Shown here: piece after piece, positions 49,801-56,206 of the stretch | How the letters are laid out: every line of letters begins with the position of its first letter | Numbering within the stretch: position 1 is the first letter of the stretch | From: JAHEFU01 sp041395205 | GTDB taxonomy: Bacteria; 4484-113; JAFGCY01 | DNA: 64,000 nucleotides | Assembly: GCA_041395205.1 (NCBI GenBank) | Contig: JAWLAZ010000001.1 | Coordinates: forward strand, 1,302,001 to 1,366,000 | Direction: 5' to 3' | Program-made: the position numbers and the translations under genes | The notes under the pieces: model-generated | Told to the model about the DNA's origin: nothing | The model's database searches: none | The model's input: only the letters and a program-made list of their open reading frames with translations

Positions 49801-51131
49801 ACGGCAACGGCATCATCGAGAACTACAACTTCATCCGCAACCCCGGCGCTGACTCGTACATGACTGAAGCAGCCGCCCGCAGCCTGGCACGCAAGGTGAT
49901 CCGTTACCGGACCCTCTACTACGACCAGAACAAGCCGACCCCGGCTGACGCTGACGGCAACTTCGGCTACACCCAGAGTGCCAATGCAGCTGCGCCGGCG
50001 CTCAACCTGGGCAACTTCCGCGTGGACCACCTGCCGGTGATCGGACCCTTCGACGGGACCAACCCGCACGAGTACGGCATCGGTAATCGCGACGGAGCGC
50101 TCGGGCAGGCCAACTCCCAGATGCTCAACACCTGGGACAACATGGCGGCCAGCTACTACAACCTCGACAGCGGAGATGCCGCCAACATGTTCTATGCACC
50201 GAGTGACATCGCCGTGGTGCGTGATCCGCTCTCGATCAGCTTCAACATCGACATCGATGGTGACGGCGTGCCCGAGCCGGGCTTCAACTTCAGCGTCGAT
50301 GAAAGTGCTGAGAACTACGCCAAGTACCTCAATGACGTGGTGACCAACAGCAACTGGGAAAACGGCCGCTACGCCGGTGGCGGCGGATTCAGCGCCTGGG
50401 CCGCCAGCGGCCAGTACCCGAGCGACAATGCCGGGAACAACTACTCCCGCTGGTCCTTCGACGCCCGCCACTACTTCACCTACAGCAGTGGTGACCAGGG
50501 CCTGACGGTCGGTACGGATGGCAGCTTCGCACTCGGTGCGCTGACCGGTGTCGAGGACGTGGTGGACGGCCGCAACGATGTGGCGGTCTTCCAGTCCAAT
50601 GGCGTGACGGCCGGGACCTTCATCCCGAACCCGCCCTTCCAGAACATCTTCGACCTCTTCAAGGTGATCGATGACTCCGCCGGCAATCAGAGCTTCCAGC
50701 TTGTGGGCAATACGGATGCCACGGTTTCCTACGGCGGCCCCAGCCTGCCGGCTGACGTAAGCACCAGCATCCGCCGCTTCTCCGGCCCCTCCGCCTTCCG
50801 CTATGAGGAGCGCTGGGACAGCGGTGCCGGAGAGTTCGTGGTCCGCACCAACTGGCTGGATGACATCGCTCCGTACATCACGTGCCGCAGCTACGTCTAC
50901 CGGGTGGACTCCAGCGCGGCGATCACCGCCAGCGGTGGAACCTCCAGCGCGCTGCTGGATACCTCGACCCTGGCCCGTGACCGGACGAAGACCGTGGTGC
51001 TGGACAGCGGCCCGCTGGCCAACAACCGCGGCATCGACCAGATCTCCCAGCTGGATGCCTCGCGCGGCCTGCTGAGCCCCTCGCGCAGTGCCAGCTACCA
51101 GATCCTCTGGTTCTCGGATAACTCCGAGTAA
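40848..51131 (+). CDS. Giant K-type minor pseudopilin (GspK/PilX-like ends around >2,000 residues of Ig/PKD/TIG modules)
   Basis: 3,427 codons without a stop. The N-terminus is GspK-like: RRRPRG/VVLLAVIIFVALLL with no Glu at +5, as in GspK. GspK-like body parts follow: DEAGRLNLN (about 335-345), a helix-hairpin-helix LMTLPGVDLELALNIMEFL (about 467-486) and LDQLLNVPGMT (about 567). From about 640 to 2900 there are beta-sandwich modules: PKD-like, a TIG/IPT domain (about 1638-1735, containing GQAIVIRGFN), three copies of a GD/V module (about 1855-2143) and tandem PKD-like units (about 2525-2850). GspK-like text then resumes: RVNINTASEEVLTALF (about 2952) to ITCRSYVYRV near the end. Typical GspK has about 320 residues. 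ATG 40929 is an alternative start. Confidence 0.9.
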   Translation: MRNYTNLVGGCHGNGSESPVQRTPGTDMTEISNGGNRLQHRVPAHGRGRLLRRRPRGVVLLAVIIFVALLLPLVTLVLTSLNTEAVSTAEAIKGHKLDLASQKALNDAISLVVQQKNLPDYYNSATQPATAVVVLDPVTGFRRDQVPDSGVVGASGLDDVLGTGDDYWTSPRGDRSVLPTDVYDHVRNYDFDFSFNQMHSPTYLGQPSLLAASNRYNGVSPNTGETIWLFNPYLAVAVDDDADGVDDGYDPADAGGDPFDGKEAILYGTGAFPNADEPRLGGPGSPVERDLDNGNNIREYMLNSRIAIYESVFTDLDRGPVPTDLLKSYADVTDEAGRLNLNIFCKKIRVLMPESADLDYNLEGLATNDFNYNEELGEIGFKWVDNPLFPDRLTVDRWNYNIPGGTVSSPGQIDYGTLNPLTGVPDPTPDGYSWPDLGESVQHYYEGDTDGDGISEGNEAARRSVEMLMTLPGVDLELALNIMEFLNPSQDALNAIDTGYADGSVEPNIDPTTGPAGYRWDAANVTPPLSALGINLAGGTIGDIYWDFTASDVDDMPLPQPFALSSLDQLLNVPGMTRAKFNRLKEHLTIHSYDTNVIGTYITDVGPDADLVNAYEAGDPFFFGQQRRDVPDELRDLDNVNDLRWDITATASGFSLEDYRDRAEEMYAYIREHLPSTNFRKITLPVVDRDGRSGASDHMTPNDDPRYDPTAGGLLVPHRDAEANPYNVGAFGHQFPTSDEAFTNHTGYPALNPEFSLDSCLSIVLYRNGTPFIADDYTYDWNGLDPNTHPASPGIGNLFAGGAFFFIERIFGAFGGGFSFEPNNNPPDGFDFVTLANTNNVNPLVTPHGPGVFTAANLFNPGTFDSAADLLQVPLYEFSSMSVSLMADPPSDFRDPAVNPNGIVSYYATFSDVVPVSWYLDNVTGPDGNLGTADDPAQDVVLYMLYFNHANRPGVFPSAGGPYDAGTLSPDTVQIPLTAQQIRSVSPVFPGMTGNVTIQAYDNFNNLDVLGPDFTNAPAFASTLGPLGAVGSLGRNYTFNNVPFPIGGAVNDTDGNWRPNENTAWNTGAAPAEWPGWAWTGEGDPYATGRILAYRWDDNANEPYAPELRADDVTKVFLQHNTEAAIPFAVNILPVRTGGDTYDIYSSFGGADTTGGGSYLLFDWEYRDTLGPDDDPDDFDGTWPVEQPGQLINNPIQIRVNPEGNVVTLHMYDLRDFVDSSGPLPIASGTPALPGNVFAGGRVQTTPLDGGTFPVDYGGGYPPVPTTGYATDSAVISPIETAAGFQAQVASHEVSVFDNDTSVEVEMSAAGGDLNYNWELRVLDATLGNGAGGPYQGPDGAGAIAGFPGLGFPPRPSRVTAPGVDYAAGELAAGTLLTVGGSSSSPEWNAFFDPSGLPNNTEYWLRLVVTENGGATDVVFSKLVKDDEASSSTGTAIPPEMNASITLRELGESRLGFTASASVDGGRDGYGYYWVVTRPRFEGSGNHVLDLVTPVQTVDAAAPIVNLDSLTTGGSAVSATVQMRSNEASPSFEFSQLDNYDNETGAAGPDGIPDAQGVYFIHCFVLDRNNLLPAAGQSFIAHDVAQIVLSNLGTGGSGLPDTSGIARTPMAVLAAIPPGNSSTPLAVNNTAAGGADPPYIGSVTLAPAIEPDIAANGQAIVIRGFNMDPVASNNTVHFAGGVSAAGAGITPPSGIDVLNIGGTPYGQQELTVRVPDGARTGFITIETPGGTSDRRYIFQTGFNVTFDLIGSLSLNDAAYLQYDLDFQGDGDIDYSFSTLSNPSAGRQLIGTSQGITHDYAADGIGNYNATLTVKDLISGRVAVSHQLVMIHDRANVSGSNLVLAGGIINAVNLAGTPSFTDPGANFVSSGVLPGDLVTNLTSGSTTAVVSVVSQTELACGNLSSGWTPGDAYSVSRFVDTNGAYGILANIWPDVDTRTASFNPQPGSGLGFRSAIGGINTALARRKWQIDLNGTNGSRGGEQVTAGNASSNQPSGTVLIDSGNNFAQAGSGGVSNGDLVINVTDGSSANVRDVVSGTELALSNPADPSFSTGLTGGVGVTRVGNATAADATGVTLTDAGYDFVGATNGPAQGGIMPGDTIENLRTGATGTVLTIAVGTLTSTPLAGGAPDNEWQIGDAWRVVIPANQFRVGYEYEIFSENGFNGRAWADATYADFNAPVEFHINMNYPFDLSSAAAAASFVEFDWDNNGSVDQTVFVADTTRGDGTQNGLEVENLIVTRAFTAGPELNANGYTVGRYWVNSFAAGQTAVERYGGGAGFVLPVVRVGRDDYDTDLSTLNVASWDNSREHRVTFTALYQTFASLTDNPLPGSTNNATRQYEAVDQLYVPRGDAQFATSLTSWVSYSAPFVTSNIPGITTMRHQSVHGEGNSFNWLSDANANTQWNNDGSESPQDGNPSTTYEYSVANGFNNWNDVPLNVRGASFPQAAPNVGRPQPNGVFDYYTARRGVYNGWAWNSDVLPSAQRSFSFDSQAVFVGDRNGSSSPERRALGVDIYVDSIVASNSDSVRFTAFPAGGANEFNAYTYRWFVEYDNGGGFQPVDLDNNGGTTPPLSASVSSPILLPYEDIQDEAFWVPGDSGAGAWRVWVELSDGSGVVQSALKTFTVVEPPHTVHVMATPPSGSTGEFIEFWVAADGGSPGYDLEIDYDGDTVFDDLVTVGDGSVQIFGNVYSQPGTYTVAVRSTDASGNVANDTTTVTVADDIPLWGDLLVNPPSGVAPFIVDVHYAVSGGRRLADDGYNINISLLDGSGASQGSVSRSAADSFGGDGPDDPRLPGGNDEPATFVVPSAGTYTVQMTVSDNAGGVVTVNDSVFADGYMTPIEYGNTAPRVVTDREGRPMHAVRIWTDPHLTLSDDTTQAFLNKPDAEGRGGRLLEADLQVFGDIVGADPNQSFRSIGMHAAKDPLDAPQWEASYGGNFLADPTLTDYYDTYTEGRVNINTASEEVLTALFRKIITNRAYRFDVTDDLDGNGIIENYNFIRNPGADSYMTEAAARSLARKVIRYRTLYYDQNKPTPADADGNFGYTQSANAAAPALNLGNFRVDHLPVIGPFDGTNPHEYGIGNRDGALGQANSQMLNTWDNMAASYYNLDSGDAANMFYAPSDIAVVRDPLSISFNIDIDGDGVPEPGFNFSVDESAENYAKYLNDVVTNSNWENGRYAGGGGFSAWAASGQYPSDNAGNNYSRWSFDARHYFTYSSGDQGLTVGTDGSFALGALTGVEDVVDGRNDVAVFQSNGVTAGTFIPNPPFQNIFDLFKVIDDSAGNQSFQLVGNTDATVSYGGPSLPADVSTSIRRFSGPSAFRYEERWDSGAGEFVVRTNWLDDIAPYITCRSYVYRVDSSAAITASGGTSSALLDTSTLARDRTKTVVLDSGPLANNRGIDQISQLDASRGLLSPSRSASYQILWFSDNSE

Positions 51132-51178
51132 TGAGAATCCCGGATCGCAGCCGGGCGCGCAATTGAGACGAAATCTGG

Positions 51179-51210
51179 ACCCCCGGAGTAAATCCGGGGG
51201 TTCTTATTTT
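51179..51210 (+). terminator. Rho-independent terminator after the giant K-type gene
   Basis: A perfect 9-bp stem, ACCCCCGGA/TCCGGGGGT, with loop GTAAA is followed by TCTTATTTT. It ends the giant gene's transcript before the secretin promoter. Confidence 0.85.
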
Positions 51211-51244
51211 CCGAATAACTTAGAAGATAGGTACTCAGGTTCAT

Positions 51245-51273
51245 TGACAAGTGAATTCCCGTAGCATAAAATA
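51245..51273 (+). promoter_or_regulatory. Secretin-operon promoter
   Basis: A perfect TTGACA (51245-51250) and TAAAAT (51268-51273) are separated by 17 bp. The predicted start near 51280 leaves a roughly 105-base leader before ATG 51388. It would drive the secretin, the PilM-PilN fusion, PilO and the lipoprotein. Confidence 0.75.
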
Positions 51274-51387
51274 ACCAAATTGCACTGTAGCCCCGTGCTA
51301 CTGTTAGCGCTGCACAGTTGGATACTGCCCTGTTGGTATGGGCAGGAAATTACACGGATTGTTAATCTGTCCGTGAGGAGCGATTGG

Positions 51388-54156
51388 ATGAACAGGGGAA
51401 CTCTAGCTTTATTGAGCGTACTCTTGGTTCTGTTCTTCGCCGTGCCCGGTTGGGGAACCGAGCCCGGCAGCATGTCGTTTCTGGATCTGCCGGATCGCGA
51501 CGTAGTCGTCATCGACACGGGCGATCAGGCACTGCAGAGCGGCATGATAGTCAACAAACTGAGTCCCAGCAGGCTTGAAGTCCTCTATCGTTACGATGGA
51601 CAGATTCCTGCTGTACCGCAGACGAGCGGTGATCTCGTGACTTCCGTGGACATCAGTCCGCGCAAGGAAGGGTTCATGCTCGTGCTGACGCTCTCCGATG
51701 CCGTGCCCACCTCAGGTGAGGCCGCCTACCGGGAAACCCCGCTGGGCAACGGCCGGACCGCGATCGAGGTCTTCAGTACGGGCAGCACCCGTACCGCCTT
51801 CGATCTCGGCTGGCTCGACTCTTCATCCCCGCGAGTCCCGCTTGCCACGCCTGCAGCAGCGCCGGCCGGCAATTCCGGGTTCAGCGGTGCCGACTACGAT
51901 GCCGGCTCCAGCACGCTGAAGATCAGCGGCGTTGGGACCAGTGGCTACGAGGTCAAGGAGCATGACGTGGTGGGACGTGTGGATGTCCTGCTCGCCAATG
52001 CCGACCCTGCTGCCGCCAGCACCGGCATGGTCCACAAGAGCAACGACGGCGAAGTGACCTTCGTCGACGTTGTGGAGTCCAAGGTTTCCGAGGGTCTCGT
52101 GATCCGCGCCCGCATGGGTACGGATGTCGGTCTCGTCAAGCAGGAAGTGCGCGGCGAGGACCTCTATCTGACCTTCGGCAGCAAGGCCACCGCTCTTGCC
52201 AGCTTTGAGGACAGCGCGCCGGCTCCCCTTGCAATGGGCAGCCAGACCCAGCCGCTGACCCAGCCCAAGGCGCCTGCTCCTGTGGGCGGTCCGGGACTGA
52301 GCGGTTCGCTCAGTGCCTCCGTCGGCGCCCTGGACACTTCGAGCCTCGGCAAGGTCGAGGGCATCAATGGCCAGCGTCAGGAGGTCCCCTCTGTTGATCA
52401 GATCCTGCAGATGGCCAAGGAGGATGCCTACCGCTACGGCAAGGACGGCTCCAGCAAGTCAGATACCTATGGCGAATACCAGCTGCCCGGCTTCGCCGGT
52501 GACGAGGACCTCCTCAGCGAGGTGCGCGTCAACCTGAATGCAGCAGGTGGCTTCAGCCTCTACCAGTTCCTGATGTTCATGTCGGATATCAGCGGCATCT
52601 CCATCGTGATCGATCCCTACTGGCTGGATGACCCCACCGGTTCGGACGAGGATCGCGACCCGCAGGATCCGGGCCAGCTGCCTGGCGGCGGTGAGGGTGG
52701 CCCTGGCTTCCGCAGCGCGGACATCTTCTTCCCGCAGCTTGGCGGGACCGGCTCCATCGTCGGTAACCTGGTCAACGTCCCCTTTGACCAGGCCCTCGAC
52801 CTGGTGCTCAGCACGCACAACCTGAAGAAAGTGGTCTACAAGGATCCCTCCGATCCCTACAGCCGCCCGGTGATCCTGATCACCAGCAAGGAGCGTCTGG
52901 AGCAGGAGCTGGAAGGTACCAACGAGATTGCGCTCTACCAGCTGCACTATGCGGATCCGGATGAGCTCTTCAACATCCTTGACGACCTCAACCTGCTGCC
53001 TGGCGTGAACAGCGGCTGGTATGTCTATGATGGCGGCGGCAACACCAACGGTGGCGGCGGCGGCGGCGGCTTCGGCGGCGGCGGCGGCAACGGCGGTGGT
53101 GGTGGCGGCCGTGGCGGTGGCGGTGGCGGCGGTGGCCGGCGCAATGATGCCGACCTCGGTGCTGCCATCAACATGGGTGAGGCTTCCCGCAGCAACTACT
53201 TCGACGTCCAGCAGACCGGACCGATGCAGGCCATCGGCGGCGGTGGTGCCGGCGGCGGTGGTGGTGGCGGTAACGGCGGCGGCGGCGGCAACGGCGGCGG
53301 CGGTGGTAACGGCGGCGGCGGCAACGGCGGTAACTTCGGTGTTGGCCTGCCGACTGCGAAGTCCGGCCTGGTCGTGATGCGTGGTACGCCCGAGACCCTC
53401 ACCGCGATCCAGAGTCTGATCGCCCGCATCGATCGTCCGCCCAAACAGGTCGCGATCAACGTCAAGGTCTACCAGGTTTCCGAGGACCCCGAGAAGGTCT
53501 GGGGCCTGCTGAGGGCCACCGGCCAGAACGACCGCATCACGGCTCCCTATGAGAGTGGTTCGCTGACCGTGAACATCTTGCCCAAGGGTGGGGTGCTGCT
53601 GGACGAGAACTACAGCGCAGCCTTTGACTTCCTCCAGACGGAGCGCAAGGCCAAGCTGGTCACCGAGCAGGAGATCATGGTGATCGACGGCTTCAACGCC
53701 ACGATGACCAACACCCGGACCCGCGGTCAGCTGTCGGGCACCCTGGTGGTCACTCCTGACGGACAGGTCATCAACCAGCCGCAGTTCAACTCGGTCACCG
53801 TCGGTACCTCGCTGAACTTCACTCCGCAGATCGACGACCGCGGCCGCGTCACCATGACGCTCACGGTCAACCTGTCGAACTTCGACGGTCCGCAGCAGGA
53901 AGCCTCGGCCAACGGCCAGCAGGTGACCTTCCAGCCGACCATCAACACGAACCTGACCACCGTCCTGCGCATCGTCGATGGCCAGACGGTCCTGATCGGC
54001 GGTCTGTCCACGACCGAGGATTCCCGTACATTCTCCGGGATTCCGTTCATCAGCAAGCTGCCCATCATCGGCCAGTTCTTCGGTCACACCCGTGAAGTGA
54101 AGAATGAGAGCCACATCTACATCACGATTGAGGGCAACATCGTTGATGACAAGTAG
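51388..54156 (+). CDS. pilQ: PilQ/GspD-type secretin with Gly-rich insertions
   Basis: A 922-residue outer-membrane secretin. The signal peptide is MNRGTLALLSVLLVLFFAVPGWG; two AMIN-like domains follow (about 25-130 and 170-270), then an STN/N0-type domain (about 376-475; ending NVPFDQALDLVLSTHNLKKV) and an N-domain. Two Gly tracts (about 547-586 and 617-650) flank a short segment inside the secretin_N region. The pore domain (about 684-921) has the signature IVDGQTVLIGGLSTTEDSR through IPFISKLPIIGQFFG and ends in HIYITIEGNIV. The AMIN domains favour the type IV pilus (PilQ) over the type II branch. GAGGAG at 51375-51380 decides ATG 51388. Confidence 0.93.
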   Translation: MNRGTLALLSVLLVLFFAVPGWGTEPGSMSFLDLPDRDVVVIDTGDQALQSGMIVNKLSPSRLEVLYRYDGQIPAVPQTSGDLVTSVDISPRKEGFMLVLTLSDAVPTSGEAAYRETPLGNGRTAIEVFSTGSTRTAFDLGWLDSSSPRVPLATPAAAPAGNSGFSGADYDAGSSTLKISGVGTSGYEVKEHDVVGRVDVLLANADPAAASTGMVHKSNDGEVTFVDVVESKVSEGLVIRARMGTDVGLVKQEVRGEDLYLTFGSKATALASFEDSAPAPLAMGSQTQPLTQPKAPAPVGGPGLSGSLSASVGALDTSSLGKVEGINGQRQEVPSVDQILQMAKEDAYRYGKDGSSKSDTYGEYQLPGFAGDEDLLSEVRVNLNAAGGFSLYQFLMFMSDISGISIVIDPYWLDDPTGSDEDRDPQDPGQLPGGGEGGPGFRSADIFFPQLGGTGSIVGNLVNVPFDQALDLVLSTHNLKKVVYKDPSDPYSRPVILITSKERLEQELEGTNEIALYQLHYADPDELFNILDDLNLLPGVNSGWYVYDGGGNTNGGGGGGGFGGGGGNGGGGGGRGGGGGGGGRRNDADLGAAINMGEASRSNYFDVQQTGPMQAIGGGGAGGGGGGGNGGGGGNGGGGGNGGGGNGGNFGVGLPTAKSGLVVMRGTPETLTAIQSLIARIDRPPKQVAINVKVYQVSEDPEKVWGLLRATGQNDRITAPYESGSLTVNILPKGGVLLDENYSAAFDFLQTERKAKLVTEQEIMVIDGFNATMTNTRTRGQLSGTLVVTPDGQVINQPQFNSVTVGTSLNFTPQIDDRGRVTMTLTVNLSNFDGPQQEASANGQQVTFQPTINTNLTTVLRIVDGQTVLIGGLSTTEDSRTFSGIPFISKLPIIGQFFGHTREVKNESHIYITIEGNIVDDK

Positions 54157-54169
54157 AACCTGAACCCAC

Positions 54170-54214
54170 GGGGTCGGGCCGGAACTTCAGAATTCTGAAC
54201 TCCGGCCTGACCCC
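54170..54214 (+). repeat. Long imperfect hairpin between secretin and pilMN
   Basis: GGGGTCGGGCCGGAACTTCA at 54170-54189 pairs with the inverted text ending CCGGCCTGACCCC at 54214, around a central AGAATTCT palindrome; the arms have few mismatches. No T-tract follows, so it is unlikely to be a simple terminator. It could stabilise or process the mRNA between the secretin and pilMN genes. Confidence 0.7.
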
Positions 54215-54274
54215 GCGGAACATTCAAAGGGGCGCCCGTGTCTCTAGTTACGGGTTTCTTCGGTGGAGGTTAGA

Positions 54275-56206
54275 ATGGCTCAAGGAGCTGCAAAGAAATA
54301 CGATGTAGGCCTTGATCTGACGTCGAACGAGCTGCGTTGCACCGCCATCTCCCGCAAGGGCAAGGAAATGATCCTCGAGCGTTTTGCCGTAGGTGACATT
54401 CCTTCCTCGGTCTTTGCTGCGGGACGTGTTGCGGAGCCTGGACAGCTGGGCGCCAGAATCAAGGAAATCCTCAAGGAGAACGGAATCGTGGCGCGCCGCG
54501 CCATCATCTCCCTCTCCGGCAAGGCCGCCATCACCCGCATCATTGAACTTCCCAAGATGGGTGCCGCGCAGACGCGGCAGGCCATTTCCCTGCAGATCAA
54601 CCAGTATGTGCCCTTCCCGCCGGGCGACACCGTCTATGACTACAAGGTGCTGCCGACCCGCGAAGGCGCCAATCCGGCGATGCAGGAAGTGCTGCTGGTG
54701 GCCACCCGTGCCACGACGGTGGATTCCCTGATCGCGACCATGCGCGGCGCAGGCATTGAATGCGAAGGCATCAAGATCACCTCGCTGGCAGCCTGGAACC
54801 TGATCGAGAGCAGCATGGAGGGTTACACCTCCGCGGTGGGTCTGATCGACATGCGTGATACGGTGACCGACCTGTCCTTCTTCCTGAAGGGCCAGTTCCG
54901 CCTCTCACGTCCCGTCGAGCTGGGCTACAACAACATCCTCGCCAAGGTCGGCCAGCTGCTGGGTGTGAGTGCCCAGGAAGCTGAGGAATACCTCAAGGCT
55001 GACCCGGTTGATCTCACGATCCCCGAGGATGAGATTGACCCGACCGAGGATAACCGCCTGCGTGAGGCCCTGCTTTCCGTATTCAGCGGCTTTGTTTCGG
55101 AGCTGATCCGTTCCATCCGTTATTACGAAAGCCAGGCGCAGCGCACGGAGCGCGTCGGCAAGATGCTGCTGTTCGGCAGTGGTGCGATCTTCCCGAACCT
55201 CGCCAAGTACCTGGAGGATCAGACGGGGCTTGAGGTCACTGACCTCAGTCTCAGCTCGATGCTGCAGTACCGCCAGGGCACCTACAGCCTGGAGCACCTG
55301 AACAAGGAATCCTCCAAGCTGCCGGTGGCCGCAGGTCTCTGCCTGGAGCATTTCAAGAAGAAGAAGATCCTCAACCTGATGCCGCCTTCCTACTACACGA
55401 AGGCCATCAACAAGCAGATCGCCGTGATCGGCGCCGTGATCCTGGCCTGCATCGGCTTCTGGTATTACAGTGTCGACAAGGATCTCAACTCCAAGATCGG
55501 AAATCTCAACGGCGAAGTCAGCCAGAAGGAGGGTGAGGCCGCGCGTCTCAAGCCCGCCGCTGATGACTTTGATGCCAACAAGAGCGACATCGTCGCCCAG
55601 CGTCCGAAGTTCAATCAGATCTTCGCCCTGTTCAAGCAGCAGCGGATCTGGCCTGAAATCATGGACGAAGTCGGCAACCGTATCAACGACCGGGTCTGGC
55701 TGGATCAGATCGACTTCGAGTCCAGCACCAACACCGTCAGCATGGAAGGTGTGGCGGTGGACCGTGTGGATCTCTACCAGTTCCTGATCAACCTGGACCG
55801 CAGCCCCTACTTCACCAACACCGGCGTATCAGAGAATGCTGATACCGGCGGCGGCGGCGGCGGTGGCGGCGGTGGCGGTGGCGGTGGTGGAACCGGCGGC
55901 CCGATCGGCCGTGGTGCCGCCAGCAGCCCGGGTCCGGGCAGCTCCATGGGACCTGGCACCACTTCGGTGGCGGCTCCCGCCGGTGCGCGGACCCAGCCCC
56001 TGCAGGACTACAAGCTGCCCCGCGGTTCATTCCAGCCGGGTGCTTCCATTGAGGATTTCTTCCAGCGCGATTTCCAGCTGGCGGAGTCCATTGTCTGGAA
56101 GTTCGAGGTCACGACGGATCTGCAGAACGAGATCGTCAACCAGGACACTGCAGTGCAGGACATTATCCAGATTGAAGAGGTGATTGAAGATGTCGTCAGC
56201 ACCTAG
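54275..56206 (+). CDS. pilM/pilN: PilM-PilN fusion protein
   Basis: A single 643-residue chain joining two normally separate type IV pilus alignment proteins. Residues 1-370 are PilM, the actin-like cytoplasmic ATPase: DVGLDLTSNELRCTAIS, then ITRIIELPKM, VGLIDMRDTVTDLSFFLKG and LLFGSGAIFPNLAKYL. Then ILNLMPPSYY, the normal PilN start, leads into a membrane helix (about 379-400), a coiled coil and the PilN periplasmic fold (VWLDQIDFESSTNTVSMEGV). A Gly tract (about 525-541) and Pro/Ser-rich tail add length. In most pilus systems PilM binds the short cytoplasmic PilN tail. GGAGG at 54264-54268 decides ATG 54275. Confidence 0.92.
   Translation: MAQGAAKKYDVGLDLTSNELRCTAISRKGKEMILERFAVGDIPSSVFAAGRVAEPGQLGARIKEILKENGIVARRAIISLSGKAAITRIIELPKMGAAQTRQAISLQINQYVPFPPGDTVYDYKVLPTREGANPAMQEVLLVATRATTVDSLIATMRGAGIECEGIKITSLAAWNLIESSMEGYTSAVGLIDMRDTVTDLSFFLKGQFRLSRPVELGYNNILAKVGQLLGVSAQEAEEYLKADPVDLTIPEDEIDPTEDNRLREALLSVFSGFVSELIRSIRYYESQAQRTERVGKMLLFGSGAIFPNLAKYLEDQTGLEVTDLSLSSMLQYRQGTYSLEHLNKESSKLPVAAGLCLEHFKKKKILNLMPPSYYTKAINKQIAVIGAVILACIGFWYYSVDKDLNSKIGNLNGEVSQKEGEAARLKPAADDFDANKSDIVAQRPKFNQIFALFKQQRIWPEIMDEVGNRINDRVWLDQIDFESSTNTVSMEGVAVDRVDLYQFLINLDRSPYFTNTGVSENADTGGGGGGGGGGGGGGGTGGPIGRGAASSPGPGSSMGPGTTSVAAPAGARTQPLQDYKLPRGSFQPGASIEDFFQRDFQLAESIVWKFEVTTDLQNEIVNQDTAVQDIIQIEEVIEDVVST

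Noticed and set aside
53041..53340. GGC/GGT repeats as a microsatellite or CRISPR-like array
   Set aside because: The runs are in frame within the secretin and encode Gly tracts; there are no spacers and no array structure.
52459..54114. 551-codon minus-strand open frame
   Set aside because: Antisense to the secretin; its Ala/Thr-rich runs are just the complement of the Gly tracts.
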